From assembly GCA_029817715.1 (NCBI GenBank), contig JARUPY010000448.1:1-64000 (forward strand): a stretch of 64,000 bases of DNA. The letters are read 5' to 3'. Under the pieces are notes generated by a model. The model had not been told where the DNA came from. It ran no database searches and saw only the letters and a program-made list of their open reading frames with translations. The stretch is from Melastoma dodecandrum (lineage: Eukaryota; Streptophyta; Magnoliopsida; Myrtales; Melastomataceae). Made by a program: the position numbers and the translations under genes. Shown piece after piece: positions 26,784 through 34,692 of the stretch. Every line of letters begins with the position of its first letter. The stretch's first letter is position 1.

Positions 26784-28151
26784 TCAGCCCGTGGCGTCGG
26801 CGAGGCCGGTGGCGACGGGCGAGCGGATGCCCGCGTCGTCCCCGCCGATCGGGACGGCGATGTCGTTGGCGAGATCGAACAGGTCCATCGGCAGCAAGGT
26901 CGGCGATTGCGGCGGCGACGAGTACCAGCAGCCGGAGCGGCCGACCTCGCGCCCTACCTCGAACAGCTCGCGCGCATGCGCACGGTCGAAGAGCCGGCGC
27001 GGCCGCGGCGTGAAGGTCGGCGGGATGGCGTTGAAGAGGAAGCGGCTGTGGTTGCGCTTCGCCGTCATCGCGAGCGTGAGCAGGTTGTCGATGACCTGGT
27101 ACTTCACCAGCGCCTGCACGGCGCGCGTGGCGATCGGCATCAGCCGCGGGTCGATCGGGCTGTATTCCGGGCCGAGCTTGCCGTTCTGGATCACGTAGAG
27201 CGTGCGCTGGCGCCGCTTCTCGAACACCAGGTCCTCGATCTTCAGGACCTCCGTCTCCGGCGGGATGAAGACGAGCTCGGCGGTGACGCCGCCGTCGACA
27301 TGCATCTCGTCGTAGGTCCTGCCGTCGGGGCCGACCACGTCGATGTGCACCGGCGGGAATAGGCCGGGGAGCGCCGACGAGGCGCGCAGGACCTTGACGA
27401 ACAGCTCGCGGCGGTCGGGACGATCGCTGGCGGCGATCTGCGACATCGACCAGATGACCTGGCGCTGGGCGTCGAGGTTGGTCGTCAGGACGAGCAGGCG
27501 ACGCCCCTTCAGATGCTCTTCCGCGATCTGGTCGAGAAACAGGTCGGTGACGTAATGGCGGATCAACCCCTCGAGGCGCGACGTGTCGTTCAACGCGTCA
27601 GAGAAAAAACCGCGCAGGCCCCGGCTCTTGTAGAGATGCCCGGCGCCGTACTCGGTGTAGATCTCCTCGAGGCAGAGGTCGCGATCGATGAACGCGAAGG
27701 GCGCCGCGAGCGCGCCGGCGCTCACCCCGGTGACGACCTCGAAGCACGGGCGATCGCCGCGTTCGCCCCAGCCGGCGAGGACGCCGGCCGCAAAGGCGCC
27801 CTTGTCGCCGCCGCCCGACAGCGCGAGGAAGTTCGCCTCCACCCGGCCCCTCGGGGCGATACCGGCCTCGGCGGCGGCGAGCACCTGCCGGTTCTTCTCG
27901 ATGAGTAGGCTCTCGAAGCTCGGCGTGTAGATGTCGCCCCAGGTGCGGACGTGCTCGTAGCCCGGCACGATCGCCGTTTCGATCATCGACTCGGGGAGGG
28001 CAGAAGCACGCGGCGTCGCCTCCGTGTTCCTGTGCTCGCGCGCGCCGTGCGCGAAGCGCCGGGCAAGGCGTCGCAGGAAGGGATCGTTGCGCCGCGCCTC
28101 GACCTCGGCGCGGATCTGCCACCCCTCCACCTTTCGCGGCATCTCGTTCAC
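26784..28151 (-). CDS. Patatin-like phospholipase
   Basis: A 455-residue serine lipid acyl hydrolase. The oxyanion loop is ALSGGGDKGAFAAG, the nucleophile elbow is GVSAG, and the catalytic Asp is in HVDGGV, giving the Ser-Asp dyad. A conserved FSDALNDTSRL segment and a long C-terminal part follow. No signal peptide is seen, so it is cytoplasmic or exported without a leader. I chose GTG 28151, with GGAGG 8 nt upstream; a TTG at 28184 is the longer alternative. The neighbour downstream is a lytic transglycosylase. Confidence 0.9.
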   Translation of the reverse strand: MNEMPRKVEGWQIRAEVEARRNDPFLRRLARRFAHGAREHRNTEATPRASALPESMIETAIVPGYEHVRTWGDIYTPSFESLLIEKNRQVLAAAEAGIAPRGRVEANFLALSGGGDKGAFAAGVLAGWGERGDRPCFEVVTGVSAGALAAPFAFIDRDLCLEEIYTEYGAGHLYKSRGLRGFFSDALNDTSRLEGLIRHYVTDLFLDQIAEEHLKGRRLLVLTTNLDAQRQVIWSMSQIAASDRPDRRELFVKVLRASSALPGLFPPVHIDVVGPDGRTYDEMHVDGGVTAELVFIPPETEVLKIEDLVFEKRRQRTLYVIQNGKLGPEYSPIDPRLMPIATRAVQALVKYQVIDNLLTLAMTAKRNHSRFLFNAIPPTFTPRPRRLFDRAHARELFEVGREVGRSGCWYSSPPQSPTLLPMDLFDLANDIAVPIGGDDAGIRSPVATGLADATG

Positions 28152-28229
28152 GGGTGCGTCCTCCGTCCTCCACGCAACGTCCAAGCCTGGGAGGCATAAG
28201 CCTGCGTGCCGTGTCTTAAGATGGTGTCG

Positions 28230-28436
28230 TCAGTCGGTTGCGACCATCACGTCGGATGCCTTGATCACGGCGAGCGCTTTTTTGCCTGGCGCGAGGCCGA
28301 GCTCGGCAACGGCCTCGTTGGTGATCGAGGCGAACAGGCGCGTGCCACCGACGTCGATCACGACATGCGACGTCGTCGCGCCCTTGTGCACCTCGACGAC
28401 GGTGCCGGCGAGCTGGTTGCGCGCGGAAATCTTCAT
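28230..28436 (-). CDS. Mop/TOBE domain molybdopterin- or molybdate-binding protein
   Basis: A 68-residue single Mop (TOBE) domain: SARNQLAGTVVEVHKGATTSHVVID followed by SITNEAVAELGLAPGKKALAVIKASDVMV. Such molbindins bind molybdate or tungstate as oligomers and buffer the oxyanion in the cytoplasm. The start ATG 28436 follows AGAGGCAAG. No modABC or molybdoenzyme gene is adjacent. Confidence 0.92.
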   Translation of the reverse strand: MKISARNQLAGTVVEVHKGATTSHVVIDVGGTRLFASITNEAVAELGLAPGKKALAVIKASDVMVATD

Positions 28437-28501
28437 GGAAACTTGCCTCTTGTGGAGCCGCCTTTTGCAGCCGGGTCGGCTTTAGCAGATCGGCGCCTCG
28501 C

Positions 28502-29608
28502 TCAAAACCGCAGCGCGAGGTCGCGGACAGGCTCGGCGATGGCGCGCGCGGCAGTCAGTCCGGGAGACTCGATTCCGAAGAGATTCACCAGGCCCGCGAC
28601 GCCGTGCTCGCGTTCGCCCTCGATGACGAAGTCGCGCGCGGGTTCGCCCTTGGCCGAGATCTTCGGCCGGATGCCGGCGCCGGCCGGCTCCAAGGCCCCA
28701 TCGGGCAGCGCCGGCCAGTAGCGGCGGATGTCGGCCGCGAAGGCGTCCGCGCGTGCGGCATCGACCGAATAATCGAGGTCTTCGATCCACTCGACGTCGG
28801 GGCCGAACAGGACGCGTCCATCCAGCATGGCGGTGAGGTGGATGCCGATGCCGCCGGGCACCGGCAGCGGGTAGATCAGCCGCGAGAAGGGGCAGGCGCC
28901 GCGTAGCGCGAAATAGCTGCCCTTGGCGAAAGCCGCCTTCGGCACGCGTTCCGGCGGCATGCCCTCGACCGCCGCCGCCAAGGCCGGCGCGCCATGGCCG
29001 GCGGCATTGACGAGCACGCTGCAGCCGAGCCGCATCGGCGCGGCGCCGCCGACGTCGAGCACGAAGCCTTGCTTGGTGCGGAAGGCGCGATCCAGCGGCG
29101 CGCGGAAGGCGGTGACGGCGCCGAATTCTTCCGCGTCGTCCAAGAGCGCGCGGATCAGCGCCGGGGCGTCGACGACGCCTGTCGAGGGGGAGAGCAGCGC
29201 ACTGGTGCAGGCCAGCGCCGGCTCGAGCGCCTGCGCGTCGGCGGCGGAGAGCGGCGCAAGATCGTCGACGCCGTTCTCGCGCGCGGTGGCGGCGATGTCG
29301 GCGAGCGAGGCGTCCTCCTGCGTCGAGGTCGCGACGACGAGCTTGCCCAGGCGGCGGTGCGGGATGTGGTGGGTCTCGGCATAATCGTAGAGGCGCTGGC
29401 GACCCTCGACGCAGAAGCGCGCCTTCAGGCTGCCGGCCGGATAGTAGAGCCCGGCGTGGATGACACCGCTGCCGCGGCCCGACGTGCCGTCGAACAGCCC
29501 CTCGGCCGCCTCGAGCACCAGCACCGGGCGGCCGGCGAGGGCCAGCGCGCGGGCGATCGCCAGCCCGACGACCCCGGCGCCGGCCACGACGCATTCGACA
29601 TGGTCCAT
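28502..29608 (-). CDS. FAD-dependent oxidoreductase, L-2-hydroxyglutarate oxidase type
   Basis: A 368-residue DAO-family flavoenzyme. The FAD-binding Rossmann motif is VVAGAGVVGLAIARALA. SGRGSGVIHAGLYYPAGSLKA and NAAGHGAPALA are strongly like LhgO/L2HGDH, which oxidises L-2-hydroxyglutarate to 2-oxoglutarate and passes electrons to quinone. The C-terminal LFGIESPGLTAA is the family ending. The start ATG 29608 has a weak ribosome site. It is divergent from grpE. The substrate is inferred from family resemblance. Confidence 0.87.
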   Translation of the reverse strand: MDHVECVVAGAGVVGLAIARALALAGRPVLVLEAAEGLFDGTSGRGSGVIHAGLYYPAGSLKARFCVEGRQRLYDYAETHHIPHRRLGKLVVATSTQEDASLADIAATARENGVDDLAPLSAADAQALEPALACTSALLSPSTGVVDAPALIRALLDDAEEFGAVTAFRAPLDRAFRTKQGFVLDVGGAAPMRLGCSVLVNAAGHGAPALAAAVEGMPPERVPKAAFAKGSYFALRGACPFSRLIYPLPVPGGIGIHLTAMLDGRVLFGPDVEWIEDLDYSVDAARADAFAADIRRYWPALPDGALEPAGAGIRPKISAKGEPARDFVIEGEREHGVAGLVNLFGIESPGLTAARAIAEPVRDLALRF

Positions 29609-29633
29609 GAGAACACCGGAACCCTTCGTTCGC

Positions 29634-29664
29634 CTTGATATTCAGGCCCGCAAAACTGATATGG
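29634..29664 (+). promoter_or_regulatory. Possible RpoH-type promoter of grpE
   Basis: CTTGATA (29634-29640) and TGATATGG (29657-29664) are separated by 16 bp, close to the alphaproteobacterial sigma-32 pattern of CTTG and CYTATNT. The element ends 34 bp before the grpE ATG. No CIRCE (HrcA) repeat was seen. This is assignment by eye only. Confidence 0.45.
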
Positions 29665-29698
29665 AGGCCGGTTTTCACGCTAGGTCCAATAGGGTTTC

Positions 29699-30331
29699 AT
29701 GAACGACACCAAGCCAGAGCAGCAGCCGGCCAACGCCAACGGCTCGGCCGAGGCCACGTCGAACGCCGAGGGCACGCAGGCGAGCGCCGCCGCGTCGGCC
29801 GCGGCGAGCGCCGGCGCCGAGGCGAATGCCGGCGCCGAGCCCGATCCGTTCAAGGTGCTGGAGGCGCTGCAGGCGGAGAACGTCGAGCTGAAGGATCGCT
29901 CCTTGCGCACGCTCGCCGACATGGAGAACCTGCGTCGCCGCACCGAGCGCGAGGTCAGCGATGCCAAGGCCTATGGCGTCACCTCGTTCGCGCGCGAGAT
30001 GCTCGGCTTCGCCGACAACCTGCGGCGGGCGATCGACGCGGTGCCCGCGGCGGCGCGCGACGGCGCCGATCCCGCCGTGAAGAGCTTCGTCGAGGGGATC
30101 GAACTGACGGAGCGCGACTTCCTTGCCCGGCTTGCGCGCTTCGGCGTGAAGCCGATGGAGCCGCTGGGCAAGAAATTCGACCCGAACCACCACGAGGTCC
30201 TGTTCGAGATGCCGGACGAGAGCGTGCCGACGGGCACGGTGCGGCAGGTCGTCGAGCCCGGCTACACGATCGGCGAGCGCGTGTTGCGTGCCGCCAAGGT
30301 CGGCGTCTCACGCGGCGGCCCGAAGGCCTGA
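29699..30331 (+). CDS. grpE: Nucleotide exchange factor GrpE
   Basis: A 210-residue DnaK co-chaperone. After an Ala-rich disordered N-terminus come the long dimerisation helix ([19 protein letters not shown]), the [13 protein letters not shown] segment, and the beta-wing ([33 protein letters not shown]). GrpE releases ADP from DnaK and acts as a thermosensor. A candidate heat-shock promoter lies just upstream. dnaK is not in the window, so grpE is a single-gene unit here. Confidence 0.97.
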   Translation: MNDTKPEQQPANANGSAEATSNAEGTQASAAASAAASAGAEANAGAEPDPFKVLEALQAENVELKDRSLRTLADMENLRRRTEREVSDAKAYGVTSFAREMLGFADNLRRAIDAVPAAARDGADPAVKSFVEGIELTERDFLARLARFGVKPMEPLGKKFDPNHHEVLFEMPDESVPTGTVRQVVEPGYTIGERVLRAAKVGVSRGGPKA

Positions 30332-30338
30332 GGCCCAC

Positions 30339-30797
30339 TCACAGGTCGAGGTGCAGGGACTGGTTGAAGTCGCTCCGCCGGTACTGCGCGAACGCAGCCC
30401 CATTGACGAAGCCGCGCTTGCGATAGAGCGCGAGCGCCGGCTCGAAGACAGGCCCGCTTCCGGTCTCGAGGCTGAGCCGGCGCACGCGTCGCGCCCGCGC
30501 CGCCGCGATGATCTTGTCGAGGATGGCCGAGCCCGCTCCCATCCGGATGAAGCTCGGATGGGTGCGCATCGACTTAATCTCCGCAGTCTCGTCGCCGAGC
30601 ATCTTGAGGGCTCCGACGGCGGCGACGCGCTCGCCGCGCCAGGCCGTCCAGACCGTGACCTGTGGCGACGTGAGACCCGCAAGGTCGAGCGCGAACCCGC
30701 TGCCGGGCGGCGAGGCGCCTTGCATCCCGATGAGGTGGAACTCGAGCAGCGCCTTGACCTGCTCTGCTGCGAGATCGTCGGCACGAACCTCAAACAT
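30339..30797 (-). CDS. GNAT-family N-acetyltransferase
   Basis: A 152-residue GNAT enzyme. The acetyl-CoA loop region reads IRMGAGSAILDKII, preceded by AEIKSMRTHPSF, and the C-terminal motif includes PALALYRKRGFVNGAAF. It resembles small acetyltransferases of the YafP/PhnO-like kind; the substrate is unknown. Its ATG lies 8 nt inside the alkB end, so it is the third, coupled gene of the receiver-alkB-GNAT operon. It converges with grpE, leaving 7 bp between stops. Confidence 0.9.
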   Translation of the reverse strand: MFEVRADDLAAEQVKALLEFHLIGMQGASPPGSGFALDLAGLTSPQVTVWTAWRGERVAAVGALKMLGDETAEIKSMRTHPSFIRMGAGSAILDKIIAAARARRVRRLSLETGSGPVFEPALALYRKRGFVNGAAFAQYRRSDFNQSLHLDL

Positions 30798-31440
30798 CTT
30801 CGTGCGGTGCTGAAAGCCGCTCGCCCGTCACCCGGCGTAGCGTGAGGTTGAACCGGCCGCCTTCGGCCAGCAGCGTCGACGAGCCGGCGAGGATGCGGTC
30901 GACGCCGTGGAAGGCGAGCCGAGCGGCGCCGCCGAGCACCAGCGCATCGCCGGATTCGAGCTTCAGGCTCTTCGTCGGCCCGCGGCGCTCGGTGCCGCCG
31001 AACCGGAAGACGCAGGTGTCGCCGAGCGACAGCGACACGACCGGCGCGACGAAGCTCTCCTCGTCGCGGTCCTGATGCAGGCCCATCTTGGCGGCGCCGT
31101 CGTAGTAGTTGATCAGGCAGGCCTCGGGCGGCTCCCGGTAGTCGGCGAGCTTTGCCCAGGCGTCGAGCACGAGCTTCGGCAGCGGTGGCCAGGCGCGGCC
31201 CGGCGCGGGATGGATCGGGTCGTAGCGATAGCCGGTGCGGTCGGAGACCCAGCCGAGCGGCCCGCAATTGCTCATTTGCACCGAAAACGGCGTGCCGCTG
31301 CGCGGCATCGTCGGCGTGAAGAGCGGCGCGTCCGCCAGCACCTGACGTATCTTTGCAAGCACGGCGGCCTGCCCGTCGCGATCGAAAAAGCCGGGGACAT
31401 AGCGAAGCCCCGGCGCGGCCTCGATCGCGGCGACGCTCAC
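30790..31440 (-). CDS. alkB: AlkB-type Fe(II)/2-oxoglutarate DNA dealkylase
   Basis: A 216-residue dioxygenase that removes N-alkyl lesions such as 1-methyladenine and 3-methylcytosine. The iron ligands are His121 and Asp123 in HQDRDE and His178 in FHGVDRI. The 2-oxoglutarate-binding arginines lie in RFNLTLRRV. CLINYYDGAAKMGLHQD is the family signature. The start is GTG, overlapping the upstream receiver-protein stop (GTGA, 31437-31440), and its own stop overlaps the GNAT start. No Ada-type regulator is adjacent. Confidence 0.95.
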   Translation of the reverse strand: MSVAAIEAAPGLRYVPGFFDRDGQAAVLAKIRQVLADAPLFTPTMPRSGTPFSVQMSNCGPLGWVSDRTGYRYDPIHPAPGRAWPPLPKLVLDAWAKLADYREPPEACLINYYDGAAKMGLHQDRDEESFVAPVVSLSLGDTCVFRFGGTERRGPTKSLKLESGDALVLGGAARLAFHGVDRILAGSSTLLAEGGRFNLTLRRVTGERLSAPHEDV

Positions 31441-31970
31441 TTCTTGTCGAGGCGGTCGAGCACGTTGGCGAAGGCATCCGGCAGGCCCTCGGCGGCAGCC
31501 GGCGTCTCGTAGGTCGAGGCGATGCCGCTGCGCACGCCGCCGACCGTCGGCTTCGTCGCCATCTGGTCGACGAGGAGGTCGACGCGCGTCGCCGAGGCGT
31601 CGTGCGCGACCGACACGCTGTCGCCCGCCGCAACCGCCTCGATCGCCTTGATGAGTTCGGACATGCGCATGCCCTTGGTCAGCACCGGGCAGGGCGGCGG
31701 GTCTGGCAGCTCGGTCATGCCCGTGAGGATCGCCACGCGCGCCTCCGGCATGATGCCGAGAATATGCCGCGCGAGGTCGCCGCCGGTCATGCCCGGCATC
31801 GTGTAGTCGATGAGGATAAGGTCGTAGGTGTCCTGGTCCTGCAGCAGCTCGATCGCCGCTTCGGCGCCGACGGCCGGCGTCACGAAGTGTCCTGCCTCCT
31901 CGAGCTCGTCGGCGATCACGTGGCGGATCAGCGGATCGTCGTCTACCAGGAGAATTTCGAGATGCGCCAT
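31437..31970 (-). CDS. Receiver-domain protein with short non-catalytic tail
   Basis: A 177-residue protein. A receiver domain spans about residues 1-120, with LLVDDDPLIR, phospho-acceptor Asp in LILIDYTMPGMTGG and Lys in VLTKGMRM. A tail of about 55 residues follows, unlike any known output domain (VDLLVDQMATKPTVGGV). The start ATG 31970 follows GTGAAGG; a longer upstream reading is antisense to the MaoC gene and is rejected. It is translationally coupled to alkB. No cognate kinase is adjacent. Confidence 0.88.
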   Translation of the reverse strand: MAHLEILLVDDDPLIRHVIADELEEAGHFVTPAVGAEAAIELLQDQDTYDLILIDYTMPGMTGGDLARHILGIMPEARVAILTGMTELPDPPPCPVLTKGMRMSELIKAIEAVAAGDSVSVAHDASATRVDLLVDQMATKPTVGGVRSGIASTYETPAAAEGLPDAFANVLDRLDKK

Positions 31971-32117
31971 GCCTTCACCCGATCGATCTAACCCTCGGAC
32001 GGCCCGCGGGACGCGCCAGATGTCATTTGACGCAGAGCTTGGCAACTGACGATCGTCTGGGATCGTTCCTTTGGCCAATCGTCTGAGGTAAGTCCCATCG
32101 ACGCGCGGGAGGCGAGA

Positions 32118-32573
32118 TTGGTTGCAGCGACGATCGAGGAAATCAAGGCGATGATCGGCCAGGAGGCCGGTGTCTCGAGCTGGGTGGACGTGGATCAGGC
32201 CCGGATCGACGCCTTCGCCGCGACGACCGGCGACGACCAGTTCCTCCACGTCGCGCCCGTGCGCGCCGCCGCCACGCCCTATGGCGGCACGATCGCCCAC
32301 GGCCTGCTGACGCTGTCGCTCGTCCCGGTCATGGCGTACGAGGCGCTGCCGAGCCCGCAGCCGGTGCGCATGGCGGTCAACTACGGCTACAACCGCATCC
32401 GCTTCACCTCGCCGGTCCGCGCCGGCAAGCGGGTGCGCGCGCGCTTCAAGATCGTCGACATCCGCGAGGTCGAGCCAGGGCGCTGGGACCGGATCACCGA
32501 GGTGCAGGTCGAGATCGAGGGCGAGGCGCGGCCTGCCCTCGTCGCCGAGATGATCAGCGTGATCTACGTCTAG
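32118..32573 (+). CDS. MaoC-like (R)-specific enoyl-CoA hydratase family protein
   Basis: A 151-residue hot-dog-fold protein. The NodN/MaoC pattern DAFAATTGDDQFLHV is followed by ATPYGGTIAHGLLTLSL. The usual catalytic Asp and His sit in the TGDDQFLHV stretch. It probably hydrates trans-2-enoyl-CoA to (R)-3-hydroxyacyl-CoA. The start is TTG at 32118, chosen because GGGAGG lies 5 nt upstream. It converges with the PHA-system gene 5 bp away, hinting at a role in feeding polyhydroxyalkanoate synthesis (inference). Confidence 0.9.
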   Translation: MVAATIEEIKAMIGQEAGVSSWVDVDQARIDAFAATTGDDQFLHVAPVRAAATPYGGTIAHGLLTLSLVPVMAYEALPSPQPVRMAVNYGYNRIRFTSPVRAGKRVRARFKIVDIREVEPGRWDRITEVQVEIEGEARPALVAEMISVIYV

Positions 32574-32578
32574 ATCTT

Positions 32579-32905
32579 CTAGACCTTTTTGGTCGTGCCG
32601 ATGCGGAGCGTGTCCTGCGCATTCGACTTCAGAAGGCCCTCGACCTTGCTTGCCATGGCTGCGAGCAGCCACGGCAGGTGCACCTCGACGCGGATCTCCG
32701 CCGGCTTGACCTCGATCTCCGCCGTCGCCCGCTGGCCGATCGCCCTGACGTCGAGATGCGCGGTGTCGCCGACCCAGGCGATATCGGCGCTGCCGACCTT
32801 GTCGACGTACTCGCGCTTCAAAAGATCGAAGCGCTCGCCGATCCGCCGCTTGGCCTCGGCGATGCCGAGCTCGTGCGGGAAGCTCATGGTGATCGATCGC
32901 GACAT
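32579..32905 (-). CDS. Polyhydroxyalkanoic acid system family protein
   Basis: A 108-residue cytoplasmic protein: SFPHELGIAEAKRRIGERFD at the N-terminus and KPAEIRVEVHLPWLLAAM in the middle. It fits the PHA_gran_rgn family, short proteins associated with polyhydroxyalkanoate granules. The start ATG 32905 follows GGAGGGCATTC; the upstream in-frame extension has no site. The convergent MaoC neighbour supports a PHA link. Its exact role is unknown. Confidence 0.85.
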   Translation of the reverse strand: MSRSITMSFPHELGIAEAKRRIGERFDLLKREYVDKVGSADIAWVGDTAHLDVRAIGQRATAEIEVKPAEIRVEVHLPWLLAAMASKVEGLLKSNAQDTLRIGTTKKV

Positions 32906-33022
32906 GAATGCCCTCCGGCCTCCTAGGTAGGCGTGCGAAGCCGGGGGAGGAAGGGTGGTTCCGATCGGTCGTGGTCTAAGAGACACCGGGCGCCAAAGGA
33001 CGGCGGCCCGTTCCGGGCCGGG

Positions 33023-34471
33023 CTAGATGTCCTTGAACGCGAAGGGCGAGATGCCGCGCATGGCGTCGTCGACGTCGAGCGGCCGCAGCGCCGGCGGTGC
33101 CGCGCGTTGCGGGCAGGCCGGCCGCTCGCACAGCCGGCAGGCGACGCCGATCGGCGTCACGTCGGGCGAGGTGAGATCGAGCCGGCGCGCGTAGACGAGA
33201 CGCGGCGCGTACTTGATCTCGCAGCCGAGCGCCAGCGCGAAACGGGGCGCGATGGCGCCGTGCGGATTGGTGGCGCGGCGCACCGTGCGGGCGATCGAGA
33301 ACCATTGCGCGCCATCCGGCAGCTCGACGACCTGGGTGAGGATGCGGCCGGGCTCGGCGAAGGTCGCGTGGACGTTCCACAGGCCGCAGGTACCGCCAGC
33401 CTGCGCAAAGGGGAAGCGGCCGGCGGAGAAGCGCTTCGATACGTTGCCGGCGATGTCGACGCGCATAAGGAAAAAGGGCACGCCGCGCGCCGTCGGCCGC
33501 CCCAGCGTCGTCAGCCGATGCGCGACCTGCTCGAACGAGGCGTCGAAGCGCGCCGCGAGCACCTCGAGGTCGTGGCCGGTCGCCTCGGCCGCAGCGTGGA
33601 AGCGGGCATAGGGCATCATCACCGCGCCGGCGAAATAATTGGCGAGCGTCACGCGCAGCAGCCGGCGCGCGACGACGTCCTTCGGCTCGAGCCTGGCGCA
33701 AACCGCGTTGATCGGCTGGCCGTGCTCGGAGATGGCGAGCTGGTAGGCGGCCTGGAACGTGCGCCCCGGCGCATCCATGATCTCCGAGATCAAGAGCTGG
33801 CGGCGGTGCAGGTCGTACCAGCGCAGCCGCTGGCCCATGACGTCGACCGGCAGCACGCGGACGCGGATGCCGTGGCGGGCGCGCAGGCGTTCCGACATCG
33901 TGTGGAACGGCTCCGGTCCCTCCAGCGCGAGGTCGGACGCGAACGTCTCGGCGAGGTCGTCGATCTCGGGAAAATGGTTGCGCTGTTCCTGGAGGATCGT
34001 CCGCACGCGCTCGATCGGCGAATCGCCGGGCAGGCTCTCGGTGCGGTCGGGATCGGCATCGACGAGGATGCGCGCCTCGCTGGCCTCGCGCGCCGAGGCG
34101 TAGGCGCGGTAGAGCCGCTGCATCGCGGCGATGATGGAAGGCGCGTATTCGGCGGCGTCGATCAGCTCCGTGCGGGCGACCGGCGTGTCGCGGAAGAGCG
34201 GGTCGGCCAGCACCTGCTCGAGGCTCTGGACGGCGGGACCGGCGCGATCCTCCATGAAGTCGCGGGGGTCGACGCCGTAGACGTCGGTGAGGCGAGCGAG
34301 CACCGGCAGCGTGATGGGGCGCTGGTTGCGCTCCATCAGGTTAAGGTAGGAGGCGGAGACGGCAAGCTCTTCCGCCATGCGCGCCTGCGTGAGGCCGCGC
34401 TCGCGGCGCAGCCGCTTCAGGCGGGGGCCGGCAAGGATCTTGCGGCCGGAAAGGTCTGCGACATCGCTCAC
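33023..34471 (-). CDS. ScfR/RamB-like XRE regulator of short-chain fatty acid metabolism
   Basis: About 482 residues. An N-terminal XRE helix-turn-helix lies at about 14-68 (LTQARMAEELAVSASYLNLMERNQR). An IrrE-like middle domain without an HExxH zinc motif follows (FQAAYQLAISEHGQPI). The C-terminal short-chain fatty acyl regulator domain ends in a Cys cluster (ACRLCERPACPQRAAPP). RamB and ScfR proteins control glyoxylate-shunt and acetate genes, and this gene is divergent from aceA. The start is uncertain: GTG 34471 or TTG 34477, neither with a ribosome site, so the mRNA may be leaderless. Repeated TTACACAA elements in the gap are likely operators. Confidence 0.9.
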   Translation of the reverse strand: MSDVADLSGRKILAGPRLKRLRRERGLTQARMAEELAVSASYLNLMERNQRPITLPVLARLTDVYGVDPRDFMEDRAGPAVQSLEQVLADPLFRDTPVARTELIDAAEYAPSIIAAMQRLYRAYASAREASEARILVDADPDRTESLPGDSPIERVRTILQEQRNHFPEIDDLAETFASDLALEGPEPFHTMSERLRARHGIRVRVLPVDVMGQRLRWYDLHRRQLLISEIMDAPGRTFQAAYQLAISEHGQPINAVCARLEPKDVVARRLLRVTLANYFAGAVMMPYARFHAAAEATGHDLEVLAARFDASFEQVAHRLTTLGRPTARGVPFFLMRVDIAGNVSKRFSAGRFPFAQAGGTCGLWNVHATFAEPGRILTQVVELPDGAQWFSIARTVRRATNPHGAIAPRFALALGCEIKYAPRLVYARRLDLTSPDVTPIGVACRLCERPACPQRAAPPALRPLDVDDAMRGISPFAFKDI

Positions 34472-34479
34472 GGCCAAAC

Positions 34480-34529
34480 TTGTAAATTAGTTCACATCTT
34501 TACACAAGAGCTGCGTAAATCTTACACAA
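34480..34529. promoter_or_regulatory. Repeated TTACACAA elements between scfR-like gene and aceA
   Basis: TTTACACAA at 34499-34507 and TTACACAA at 34522-34529 are direct repeats spaced 22 bp (two helical turns). An inverted related half-site, TTGTAAA, lies at 34480-34486. The cluster begins 9 bp upstream of the regulator start and sits about 165 bp before aceA. It is a good candidate for binding by the adjacent ScfR/RamB-like protein and for autoregulation. Confidence 0.5.
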
Positions 34530-34692
34530 CATGACGCGATTGCGACCACCGCTTTCTTGCCTTTTGCAGCCCGATGATCGAACTATGGGCTCTAGTCGCG
34601 GGCCTCACGAGGCCGCTGTCAACACCTGTTAAGAAATGTCCGGTCGCCGCTCTGAGCGCTGCGCCGCCGACCGGGCACCGAGGAGAGCCAAC

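Noticed and set aside
31437..32672. Long N-terminal extension of the receiver protein
   Set aside because: The extension is antisense to the MaoC gene; the receiver domain starts cleanly at ATG 31970 with a ribosome site.
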